Shown here: positions 44,739-52,483 of the stretch, one piece after another
Layout of the letters: each line of letters begins with the position of its first letter
Position numbering within the stretch: position 1 is the first letter of the stretch
NCBI GenBank assembly: GCA_019745195.1
Contig: JAIETL010000039.1
Span: 105,834-169,833 of the forward strand
Direction of reading: 5' to 3'
Length of the DNA: 64,000 nt
Origin: Beijerinckiaceae bacterium
GTDB lineage: Bacteria > Pseudomonadota > Alphaproteobacteria > Rhizobiales > Beijerinckiaceae
The notes under the pieces: generated by a model
Database searches by the model: none
What the model saw: only the letters and a program-made list of their open reading frames with translations
What the model was told of the DNA's origin: nothing
Made by a program: the position numbers and the translations under genes

Positions 44739-44972
44739 ATGGGCCAATCGACCCCGTTCCGCCCCGCTCCCGAAAGCGCGAGCCACCTCTTCCTCGTCGG
44801 CCAGTCCAAAGGCGGCTTCTGGGTCGCCCGCGATCTCGAAGGCCGCTCGGAGGGCGTCTTCCGCGACAAGAAGGAAGCGATCCGCTTCGCCTTGTTCGAG
44901 GGCGGCCATCCCAACGCGGTGATGCTCTCGCCCAACGCCGTCGAGCCGAGCTTCGGCATGGGGGTCCACTGA
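44739..44972 (+). CDS. Small conserved-looking protein, DUF2188-like pattern
   Basis: 77 residues, starting 7 bp after the preceding stop. The core 'HLFLVGQSKGGFWVARDLEGRSEGVFRDKKEAIRFALFEGG' recalls the DUF2188 pattern (aromatic-rich strand, then a 'tk-eAi--A' helix). This is a resemblance by eye only. No signal peptide. Ribosome-binding sequence is weak (AGGCGG). Confidence 0.6.
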   Translation: MGQSTPFRPAPESASHLFLVGQSKGGFWVARDLEGRSEGVFRDKKEAIRFALFEGGHPNAVMLSPNAVEPSFGMGVH

Positions 44973-45253
44973 GCCGCACCGGTGAGGCGACCCGGAGCGA
45001 CCGCCGCCTTGAACGCGATCTGGCGGAGATCGCGCGGCGCGCGGCCGCCGAGCTGATCGAACAGTTGCGCGGGGTCGGCATCGACGACCCCGCCGACATC
45101 GCCCGAAGGCTCAACCGGCGCGGCTTTCCGCTCTATGGCCGCAGCCGCTGGAGCACCGCGGCCGTGCGCGCGATCATGCGGCAATACGCCGGCGAAGAAA
45201 GCGCGTGCGCCGGCAATCGCTCTGGCCTAGGCTCGCGCTCTGCTTCGGGATGA
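44969..45253 (+). CDS. Winged-helix-like small protein resembling a serine-recombinase accessory domain; start uncertain
   Basis: The frame encodes a helical, basic protein, with 'AAAELIEQLRGVGIDDPADIARRLNRRGFPLYGRSRWSTAAVRAIMRQYAG' resembling the 'recombinase' helix-turn-helix region (IARRLNxxGxPT...WSxxxVRxIL) of large serine recombinases. There is no resolvase catalytic domain. No ATG or GTG fits; the candidate start is CTG at 44969, which would overlap the previous TGA in the usual 4-bp way, with GGGGG upstream. A later TTG at 45065 would give a 62-residue form. Confidence 0.5.
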   Translation: MSRTGEATRSDRRLERDLAEIARRAAAELIEQLRGVGIDDPADIARRLNRRGFPLYGRSRWSTAAVRAIMRQYAGEESACAGNRSGLGSRSASG

Positions 45254-45324
45254 CGAGGCCCGGATCGGCCGGGCGCGCGCGGCAGGCGCAAGCCGGGCCG
45301 CCCGTCCAGCCGAGGAACCCGACC

Positions 45325-45459
45325 ATGTCCAAAGAACAGCGCGGCAATCGCGAGGCCAAAAAGCCCAAGCAGGTCAAGCCGAAGACCAACGCCGCCGCGC
45401 CCTCGACCTTCTCGGCCGTCGTCGCCAAGGCCGCCGCGAGCGGACCGAAGAAGAAATGA
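45325..45459 (+). CDS. Very small basic protein
   Basis: 44 residues, Lys/Ala-rich ('MSKEQRGNREAKKPKQVKPK...KAAASGPKKK'), with CGAGGA about 10 bp before the ATG. It is probably disordered and may bind nucleic acid; similar tiny proteins recur in rhizobial genomes. Its stop overlaps the next gene's ATG (ATGA). Confidence 0.6.
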   Translation: MSKEQRGNREAKKPKQVKPKTNAAAPSTFSAVVAKAAASGPKKK

Positions 45460-45668
45460 TCCGCTTCAGGACGATCGACCCGGCCAAGGATGCTGCGCCG
45501 ACGACGGCAGCAAAGCCGGCGGCGCCGGCCGGCATCGTCGAGACCGGCGCTGGCCCTGCCGACGAGCCGGGGCCCGAGCCGAAGGGTTCGAAAACGGGCA
45601 AGGGCATGACCCGCAAGACGCCCATGCGGGCCAAGAAGCAAGGCGCGGCGAGGACGTTTCGGGACTAG
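45456..45668 (+). CDS. Small Ala/Pro- and Lys-rich protein
   Basis: 70 residues, translationally coupled to the preceding 44-residue ORF. The N-terminus 'MIRFRTIDPAKDA' is followed by low-complexity Ala/Pro/Gly sequence and a basic C-terminus 'GKGMTRKTPMRAKKQGAARTFRD'. Probably disordered; function unknown. It ends 4 bp inside the convergent gene. Confidence 0.5.
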   Translation: MIRFRTIDPAKDAAPTTAAKPAAPAGIVETGAGPADEPGPEPKGSKTGKGMTRKTPMRAKKQGAARTFRD

Positions 45669-45877
45669 CTGCCGGCGGCGTCGCCCGCTGCAGCCGCATC
45701 GAGCATGGCGACCGTTTCGTCGAGGTCTTCCTTCACCACGAGATGGAAGTCCTTGCGGAAGGCGATGATCGTGTCCGGCGGTTCTCCCTTGAACGCATAG
45801 ACCACGCTGACCTGATCGGGATTGACGTAGATCGGCTTGCCGTCGCCAGGCGAGGTGAATTTCACGAGTTTCGACAT
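45665..45877 (-). CDS. FlbD-like small protein
   Basis: A 70-residue protein: 'MSKLVKFTSPGDGKPIYVNPDQVSVVYAF...DTIIAFRKDFHLVVKEDLDETVAMLDAA'. The layout (short strand, 'YVNPDQV' then 'T.I.F..G..L.VKE..DE.V') is close to the FlbD fold, though no flagellar genes are near. Possibly a free-standing member of the same small beta family. Its stop overlaps the convergent ORF by 4 bp. Confidence 0.65.
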   Translation of the reverse strand: MSKLVKFTSPGDGKPIYVNPDQVSVVYAFKGEPPDTIIAFRKDFHLVVKEDLDETVAMLDAAAAGDAAGS

Positions 45878-45915
45878 GGGTTCCCGGCTCCGGCGCGGCT
45901 GCGATCCTGCGAGCC

Positions 45916-46728
45916 CTACCCTTCCTCGACCTCGTCGGTCCAGACCCTGAAGCCGGTCAGCGTGTTCGGTCCGAATGTCGTGGCGATGGCGACGTCGGCC
46001 GCGTCCCGCCCGCGTGCGATCAGCACCCGACCGATGCGCGGCACGTTGTTGCGCGGATCGAACATCTGCCAGCCGCCCTGGACATAGGCCTCGAAGGAGG
46101 CCGCGAAATCGCCCGGTGGATAGGGCGGCGGCGTGCCGACATCGCCGAGATAGCAGGTGCAGTAGCGAGCCGGGATATTCATTGCCCTGCAGAAGGCGAT
46201 GGCCAGATGCGCATAGTCGCGGCAGACGCCGCGTCCTTCCGCGTAGGCGTCCGACGCCGTACGGGTGACGCTGGCGTCGTTGTAGTTGAAGGCGATGCGC
46301 TGGTTGACGAAATCGCAGATCGCCTGAACGCGCGCCGCGCCGGGCTGGGTATGGCCAAAAAGCTGCCAGGCGAGATCGAGCAGGCGGTCGCTGTCGCAGA
46401 AGCGGCTGGCGAGCAGGAAGACGAGGCATTCCTCCGGAAGATGCTCGACGGGAACCTGTCCGGCGCTGCGGTCGAAGGCCTCGGGCAGGCCGCTGTCGGA
46501 GATCACCGCGTCGGCCGTGATCCGCATCCGCCCCTGCGGCGCGAGCAGGCGCGAACACCAGTTGCCGAAACCGTCGCGATAGGCGCTGACCGGCACGGAC
46601 GGGCTGATGCGCATATGGTCGGGCTCAGCCAGATCCGAGACCCGGCTGAAATGCACATGCAGCATCAGGATGACGGGGGTGGGTTGCGGAAATTCGTAGT
46701 CGAGCTCGTAGCCGATCCTGAGTTTCAC
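45916..46728 (-). CDS. Transglutaminase-like protein
   Basis: A 270-residue protein with an N-terminal all-beta domain and a transglutaminase-like papain fold. The nucleophile region is 'GVCRDYAHLAIAFCRAMNIPARY', and the later strands 'FEAYVQGGWQMFDPRNNVPRIGR' are where the His and Asp of the triad are expected; the Asp is present but no His is obvious there. Relatives may be proteases or amidases. It begins with GTG 46726-46728. Function unproven. Confidence 0.82.
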   Translation of the reverse strand: MKLRIGYELDYEFPQPTPVILMLHVHFSRVSDLAEPDHMRISPSVPVSAYRDGFGNWCSRLLAPQGRMRITADAVISDSGLPEAFDRSAGQVPVEHLPEECLVFLLASRFCDSDRLLDLAWQLFGHTQPGAARVQAICDFVNQRIAFNYNDASVTRTASDAYAEGRGVCRDYAHLAIAFCRAMNIPARYCTCYLGDVGTPPPYPPGDFAASFEAYVQGGWQMFDPRNNVPRIGRVLIARGRDAADVAIATTFGPNTLTGFRVWTDEVEEG

Positions 46729-46843
46729 GATATGCTTTCCGCGCAGCGCGTTGCGCGCTGGTGATGGGTGGCCCCTCAGCCGGTGAAAGCACTATGCACG
46801 TTTCCGGCCAGTCCTGCGCGGCGAATGGCAGCATAACCGGGCG

Positions 46844-47746
46844 CTATCTGAGAAGCTGCTGGAACAATCGGCGGCGGCGCTCTTCGGCGCTCGGTTCGCC
46901 GGGTTTGCGGGCGGGGACGGCGGGCGTATCGAGCCAGCCGGGGCGGCGCGGGCAGAGCGAGGTCATCGCATGCACGGAATCGGCCGACAGCGCCGGGCGC
47001 GCGCTGTTGTAATCTGTGCGCCGGTGGGTCCAGGCGGCCTCGACATAGCCGATCTCCTCCTTCACGGCCCCGGTGTCGCTGTCGTCGGGATAGCTCAAGG
47101 CGGGGTCCGACAGCACGATCGTGACCTCCGCGATCGCGTAGCTGCCGCTCGGCGAATTGGTGCGGCCGGTATCCCAGCTCGTGCGCCGCCCGCCGCCCGT
47201 GAGCGACGGACCGGGCATACCGACCTCGCGCTTGTCGAGCGCGTAGACGAAACGCTCGGCGCGCTGGACCACGGGCGGCTTGTTGGCCTGTTCGGGAAAG
47301 GCCCGACGATAAGCGTCGAAGACCGAGAAATGCATCTCGGCACGCGGCGGGATCGTCGTCTGCGATAGCAGCACGGCCTTGTTGGCGCGCATCAGCGCGT
47401 GCATCGCCATAATCCGCCCAACCATGTCGGGACCGGCGACTTTGTGGACGGCGTCGATGCGCTCTTTCAACACGCGCTCGAAGCAGTCCCCGGGTAGCGT
47501 CTCCCGTCCACAGCCGCCATCGCCACGCCCGCCCTCGCGCGCGACCCGGCCGATCAGCGCGCGGAAGGCGGCGACGTCATAGGAGCCGAGCGCGCAGGTC
47601 TCGGTCATTTCGGGCCGGTTTGTTCCCGAGGTGACGAAACGATACCAGAGCCCGATGCTCAGGCCGACTGCCACGAAAGCACCCAGCAAGAGCGGCCCAA
47701 AGGCCCAGTCGGGCAGGCGACGCCAGAGTTCGACGACACGGCTCAT
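46844..47746 (-). CDS. Membrane-anchored protein of unknown function
   Basis: A 300-residue protein with one N-terminal helix ('WAFGPLLLGAFVAVGLSIGLWYRFV') and a large outside domain. Features include 'ETCALGSYDVAAFRALIGRVAREGG', 'DMVGRIMAMHALMRANKAVLLSQTTIP' and a conserved-looking 'HFSVFDAYRRAFPEQ'. Four cysteines lie in the outer domain. No family was recognised. Divergent from the aminotransferase gene. Confidence 0.75.
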   Translation of the reverse strand: MSRVVELWRRLPDWAFGPLLLGAFVAVGLSIGLWYRFVTSGTNRPEMTETCALGSYDVAAFRALIGRVAREGGRGDGGCGRETLPGDCFERVLKERIDAVHKVAGPDMVGRIMAMHALMRANKAVLLSQTTIPPRAEMHFSVFDAYRRAFPEQANKPPVVQRAERFVYALDKREVGMPGPSLTGGGRRTSWDTGRTNSPSGSYAIAEVTIVLSDPALSYPDDSDTGAVKEEIGYVEAAWTHRRTDYNSARPALSADSVHAMTSLCPRRPGWLDTPAVPARKPGEPSAEERRRRLFQQLLR

Positions 47747-47767
47747 CGCGACGCCGCTTCGTCGTGA

Positions 47768-49159
<1,392 letters not shown>

Positions 49160-49205
49160 GTCTTTGCGGCGCGCGCGGCTCATCCCCGTGACGCTGACGA
49201 CCGCG

Positions 49206-49619
49206 ATGACGCGCCGCGCCCTTTTGGGCGCGGCGTTGTCGTTTCAGGGGCTGGTGGCCGCAATGGCCCAAACCCCGTCGCCCGTCCTGTTGGCGCGCGA
49301 AGCCCATGATGCGGCGAAGGCCGGCCGCTTGCTGCTCATCGACATCCGCACGCAAGCCGAATGGGCCGACACCGGCGTGCCGCAAGGCGCGATCCGGCTC
49401 GACGCCGAAAGCGCGGGCTTCGAGGTCCGGCTGGCAGGCCTGAGGCTCGACAATCCCGGCAAGCGCATCACTTTGATCGATCGCACCGGCGGTTTGGCGA
49501 CATCTGTCCAGCAAAAGCTAAGCCTGCGTGGCTGGCGGAATCTGGCGGTGGTGCGTGGCGGGATGCTGGGCGAGGCCGGTTGGCTGGCGGAGAAGCTGCC
49601 GGTAGACCCCTATCGATAG
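49206..49619 (+). CDS. Rhodanese-like protein without the catalytic cysteine, exported
   Basis: A 137-residue protein: signal peptide ('MTRRALLGAALSFQGLVAAMAQ'), then a rhodanese fold ('LLLIDIRTQAEWADTGVPQGAIRLD' and 'WRNLAVVRGGMLGEAGW'). The active-site loop reads 'ITLIDRTGGLATS', so the expected Cys is Asp92 and sulphur transfer is unlikely. A GTG 18 bp earlier is an alternative start. It lies 46 bp after the aminotransferase stop and may be co-transcribed. Confidence 0.8.
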   Translation: MTRRALLGAALSFQGLVAAMAQTPSPVLLAREAHDAAKAGRLLLIDIRTQAEWADTGVPQGAIRLDAESAGFEVRLAGLRLDNPGKRITLIDRTGGLATSVQQKLSLRGWRNLAVVRGGMLGEAGWLAEKLPVDPYR

Positions 49620-49627
49620 CGCGAAAC

Positions 49628-49777
49628 CCTTCTCCCCTCGGGGGAGAAGGTGGCTCGGCGAAGCCGAGACGGATGAGGGAAAACCGGGTGAGCGGCAGCG
49701 AGGTGACGACCGCGCCTCGGCGCGGCCCTCATCCGTCAGCGCTTCGCGCTGCCACCTTCTCCCTCGAGGGGAGAAGG
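49628..49777. repeat. Dispersed palindrome overlapping the trmD 3' end (family B)
   Basis: Near-perfect 27-bp arms (49628-49654, CCTTCTCCCCTCGGGGGAGA..., and 49751-49777) with a second pair inside (GGATGAGGG / CCCTCATCC). Each arm is itself a small hairpin. The right arm overlaps the last 13 codons of trmD. The element lies between the convergent rhodanese and trmD genes and may serve as their shared 3' structure. Confidence 0.88.
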
Positions 49778-50455
49778 AAACACCAGATCCGGCCTTCTCT
49801 CCCGCGTGATCCTCTCCGCCTCCGCCCGCCGCCATTTCGCGATCCGGGCATGGTCGCCAGACAGGAGCGCCTCGGGCAGGCCCCTGCCCTCCCATTCGCG
49901 CGGCCGCGTGTAGTGGGGATATTCGAGCAGCCCGTTCTCGAAGCTCTCGTCCTGCCCCGATGCCTCCTTGCCCATCACGCCGGGAATGAGGCGCACGCAG
50001 GCGTCGAGCAGGACCATGGCCGCCATTTCGCCGCCGGAGAGGATGTAGTCGCCGACCGACACCTCGATCAGCTTGCGGCCCTCGATCACGCGCTCATCGA
50101 CGCCCTCGAAGCGGCCGCAGACGATGACGACGCCCTCGCCCGCCGAAAGCTCGCGCACACGCGCCTGCGTCAGTGGAACGCCGCGCGGCGACATCAGCAG
50201 GCGCGGCCTTGTGTCCTCGGGCGGAACGGTCGCATCGATCGCCGCCGCCAGCACGTCGCAGCGCAGCACCATGCCGGCTCCGCCGCCGGCCGGGTTGTCG
50301 TCGACAGTGCGGTGCCGGCCGATGCCATGGTCGCGGATCTGGTGCGCGTCGAGCGACCACAGGCCCTTGCGCAGCCCCTCGCCCGCCAGAGAGATGCCGA
50401 GCGGGCCAGGAAACATCTCGGGATAGAGGGTCAGGATCGAGGCGCGGAAACTCAT
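49736..50455 (-). CDS. trmD: tRNA (guanine-N1)-methyltransferase
   Basis: A 239-residue SPOUT enzyme that methylates G37 of tRNAs. Family marks: '[25 protein letters not shown]', '[16 protein letters not shown]', '[13 protein letters not shown]' and the trefoil-knot SAM loop '[11 protein letters not shown]'. The last residues '[12 protein letters not shown]' come from dispersed repeat B, not from the family. It is the last gene of the ffh-rpsP-rimM cluster and overlaps the HAD gene by 4 bp (ATGA). Confidence 0.96.
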   Translation of the reverse strand: MSFRASILTLYPEMFPGPLGISLAGEGLRKGLWSLDAHQIRDHGIGRHRTVDDNPAGGGAGMVLRCDVLAAAIDATVPPEDTRPRLLMSPRGVPLTQARVRELSAGEGVVIVCGRFEGVDERVIEGRKLIEVSVGDYILSGGEMAAMVLLDACVRLIPGVMGKEASGQDESFENGLLEYPHYTRPREWEGRGLPEALLSGDHARIAKWRRAEAERITRERRPDLVFPSPLEGEGGSAKR

Positions 50456-51129
50456 GAGCCAGAAAAACGCAAGGCCGGCAAACCGTCCAGCGCCGTGAAA
50501 TCCCGCGCCGACGCGATGACGTTGTCGAAAGCCGAAAACGCCCGCGCCTCCAGCATGGTCAGCATCGCGATGGCGCGCATCCCGGCCCGCCTTGCAGCTT
50601 CGACGCCGAGCGGCGCGTCCTCGAAGACGAGGCAGTGCTCCGGCGAAACGCTCATGCGCTGCGCCGCGCCCAGAAACAGGTCGGGGTGCGGCTTGCCGCG
50701 AAAACCCTGGCTCGGCGCGATGATGGTGGCGAAGCGATCGCGGATGCCAAGCGTGTCCAGCACCACGTCGATATTGGCTGGCGGCGCGGCGGACGCCACG
50801 GCCATCGGCAGCCCCGCCGCCTCAGCCCGGTCCATCAGCGCGAGCAGCCCGGGCAGCGCCTCGACATGGGGCCGATAGGTGGCGCGGTAGAGCTCTTCCT
50901 TGCCTTCGGAGAGCCGGCCGATCTCGTCAGCATCGGCATCGGGATAATAGGCCCCAAGAATTTCGCTGTTCGCCTTGCCGGCGGTCGCGGCGAAGAAGCC
51001 CTCGCGCGTGAACGGCAGCCCGTTGTCGCGGTGCCAGATTTCCCAAGCATCGTCGTGGAAGCGCATATTGTCGACGATGGTGCCGTCCATGTCGAAGATC
51101 AGCGCCCTGACGGGCATTTCACTTGGCAT
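50452..51129 (-). CDS. HAD-family hydrolase, beta-phosphoglucomutase/phosphatase type
   Basis: A 225-residue protein with '[21 protein letters not shown]' (nucleophile and acid Asp), a cap domain, '[14 protein letters not shown]' (motif II), '[15 protein letters not shown]' (motif III Lys) and '[19 protein letters not shown]' (motif IV). Substrate is probably a sugar or related phosphate. It is inserted between rimM and trmD and overlaps both. Start uncertain: ATG 51129 overlaps rimM; ATG 51117 follows its stop. Confidence 0.9.
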   Translation of the reverse strand: MPSEMPVRALIFDMDGTIVDNMRFHDDAWEIWHRDNGLPFTREGFFAATAGKANSEILGAYYPDADADEIGRLSEGKEELYRATYRPHVEALPGLLALMDRAEAAGLPMAVASAAPPANIDVVLDTLGIRDRFATIIAPSQGFRGKPHPDLFLGAAQRMSVSPEHCLVFEDAPLGVEAARRAGMRAIAMLTMLEARAFSAFDNVIASARDFTALDGLPALRFSGS

Positions 51130-51643
51130 CGTCGATCTCGAACAGGCCTTCGGGCGGAACCGCCTCGACACGGCGCGCGGCAATGTCGATCACCGGCACG
51201 AAGGCCTTGGTGAAGGGCAACAAAACCGAGCGCCCTTCGGGCGTCTCGACATCGAGCAGGTCGCCCGCGCCGAAATTGACGACGGCGGTTATCGTTCCAA
51301 GCACAGCCGCATCGGGGCCGACGACCGCGCAGCCGACGAGGTCGGCCTGCAGAAACTCGTCCTCGTCCTCGGGGTCGGGCAGTTTTTCGCGCGGGACAAA
51401 CAGCTTGAGGCCGGTCAGCGTCTCGGCCGCCTCACGGCTGGTCACGCCCTTCAGCCGCGCGATCACGACCTCCTTGGCCGGGCGCAACTCCGCAATCTCG
51501 AATCGGCGGCCCTTCCCGTCGGAGAGCGGGCCGTAATCGGCGATCGCCATCGGATCGCCGGTGAAGGCCTTGATCCGGACCTCGCCCCTGATGCCGTGGG
51601 GCGCGCCGATCGTGCCGAGCAGGATGAGGTTTTCTGTGCTCAT
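51119..51643 (-). CDS. rimM: 16S rRNA processing protein RimM
   Basis: A 174-residue ribosome maturation factor that binds S19 and assists 30S head assembly. The N-terminal RimM domain ('ILLGTIGAPHGIRGEVRIKAFTGDP', 'ITRLKGVTSREAAETLTG' -like) and the PRC barrel ('LVGCAVVGPDAAVLGTITAVVNFGAGDLLDVETPEG') are both clear. It follows rpsP after a dispersed palindrome and overlaps the HAD gene. Confidence 0.96.
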   Translation of the reverse strand: MSTENLILLGTIGAPHGIRGEVRIKAFTGDPMAIADYGPLSDGKGRRFEIAELRPAKEVVIARLKGVTSREAAETLTGLKLFVPREKLPDPEDEDEFLQADLVGCAVVGPDAAVLGTITAVVNFGAGDLLDVETPEGRSVLLPFTKAFVPVIDIAARRVEAVPPEGLFEIDDAK

Positions 51644-51647
51644 CGCA

Positions 51648-51780
51648 TGTCATTCCGGGGCTTCGCGTCAGCGAAGAACCCGGAACCCACGACCGGGCTC
51701 GTGCCTGTGACGACGCCCGGCAAGGGCCGCGTCCCGTCATGGGTTCCGGGTTCGCGGCTGCGCCGCGCCCCGGAATGACA
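51648..51780. repeat. Dispersed palindrome between rpsP and rimM (family C)
   Basis: Outer perfect 14-bp arms TGTCATTCCGGGGC (51648-51661) and GCCCCGGAATGACA (51767-51780), and inner perfect 14-bp arms GAACCCGGAACCCA (51676-51689) and TGGGTTCCGGGTTC (51740-51753). It fills nearly all of the rpsP-rimM gap and stops 5 bp before the rimM ATG, so it lies inside an essential operon's message, next to a ribosome-binding site. Confidence 0.9.
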
Positions 51781-51797
51781 ATGGGACGTCGGCACGC

Positions 51798-52157
51798 TCA
51801 CGCCTCGGCTTCAGCCGGCGCAGCAGACTTGGCGGCGTTCTTCTCGGCGCGCTCCTTGGCCTTCTCGCCGGGAACGCCCTTGTTCGGATTGTTGCGCGCC
51901 GGGCGCTTGGCGATACCCGCTGCGTCGAGGAAGCGCAGCACGCGGTCGGTCGGCTGGGCCCCCTTGGCGAGCCAGTCCTTGGCCTTCTCCAGGTCGAGGA
52001 TCACGCGCTCGGGCGAATCCTTGGCCTTCATCGGGTCGTAGGAGCCGATCTTCTCGATGAAGCGGCCATCGCGCGGCGAGCGGGCGTCGGCGACGACGAT
52101 GCGGTAGTACGGGCGCTTCTTGGCGCCGCCACGGGTCAGGCGGATCTTGAGGGACAT
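51798..52157 (-). CDS. rpsP: 30S ribosomal protein S16
   Basis: 119 residues. The S16 core ('[43 protein letters not shown]' -type start, then '[27 protein letters not shown]') is followed by the Ala/Lys/Glu-rich tail usual in alphaproteobacteria. It is a component of the small ribosomal subunit. Downstream of ffh and the 87-residue ORF. Confidence 0.97.
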   Translation of the reverse strand: MSLKIRLTRGGAKKRPYYRIVVADARSPRDGRFIEKIGSYDPMKAKDSPERVILDLEKAKDWLAKGAQPTDRVLRFLDAAGIAKRPARNNPNKGVPGEKAKERAEKNAAKSAAPAEAEA

Positions 52158-52219
52158 TCTTGGTCTTCCTTGGTTGGCAGTCTGGTTTTGAGGCAGGGTT
52201 TGCGTGGTTGCGGTGGAAA

Positions 52220-52483
52220 TCAGGGTTTGTTGTCATCGACCAACTGGTCGATCGCGGCCCAGGGATCGTCCTTCATGCCTGTCGACGTGAAGATTTCCAG
52301 ATCGATGGAGCCGTCCTCGAGAACGTCGATCTCCCAGTATTCCCCGGGCGCATGCACGAAGAAGGAGAAGGCGTCGTCCCGGTAGGATGAGGTCTCATAG
52401 GACAGGTTGGCGTCGTCGAGGCGCGCCTTGACCTGCTTGAACACGTCGAACATGCCGACGCGCATCTCGGTCGGTTTGGTCAT
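52220..52483 (-). CDS. Unknown 87-residue protein coupled to ffh
   Basis: An acidic protein: '[74 protein letters not shown]'. The alternating strands suggest a small alpha-beta fold of the kind seen in immunity-like proteins, but no family was recognised. The ATG overlaps the ffh stop (ATGA), so it is translated with ffh and lies just ahead of rpsP. Confidence 0.75.
   Translation of the reverse strand: MTKPTEMRVGMFDVFKQVKARLDDANLSYETSSYRDDAFSFFVHAPGEYWEIDVLEDGSIDLEIFTSTGMKDDPWAAIDQLVDDNKP

Noticed and set aside
45217..45256. Fragment resembling dispersed repeat E within the end of the small recombinase-like ORF
   Set aside because: Only short, scattered matches; not clearly a repeat copy.
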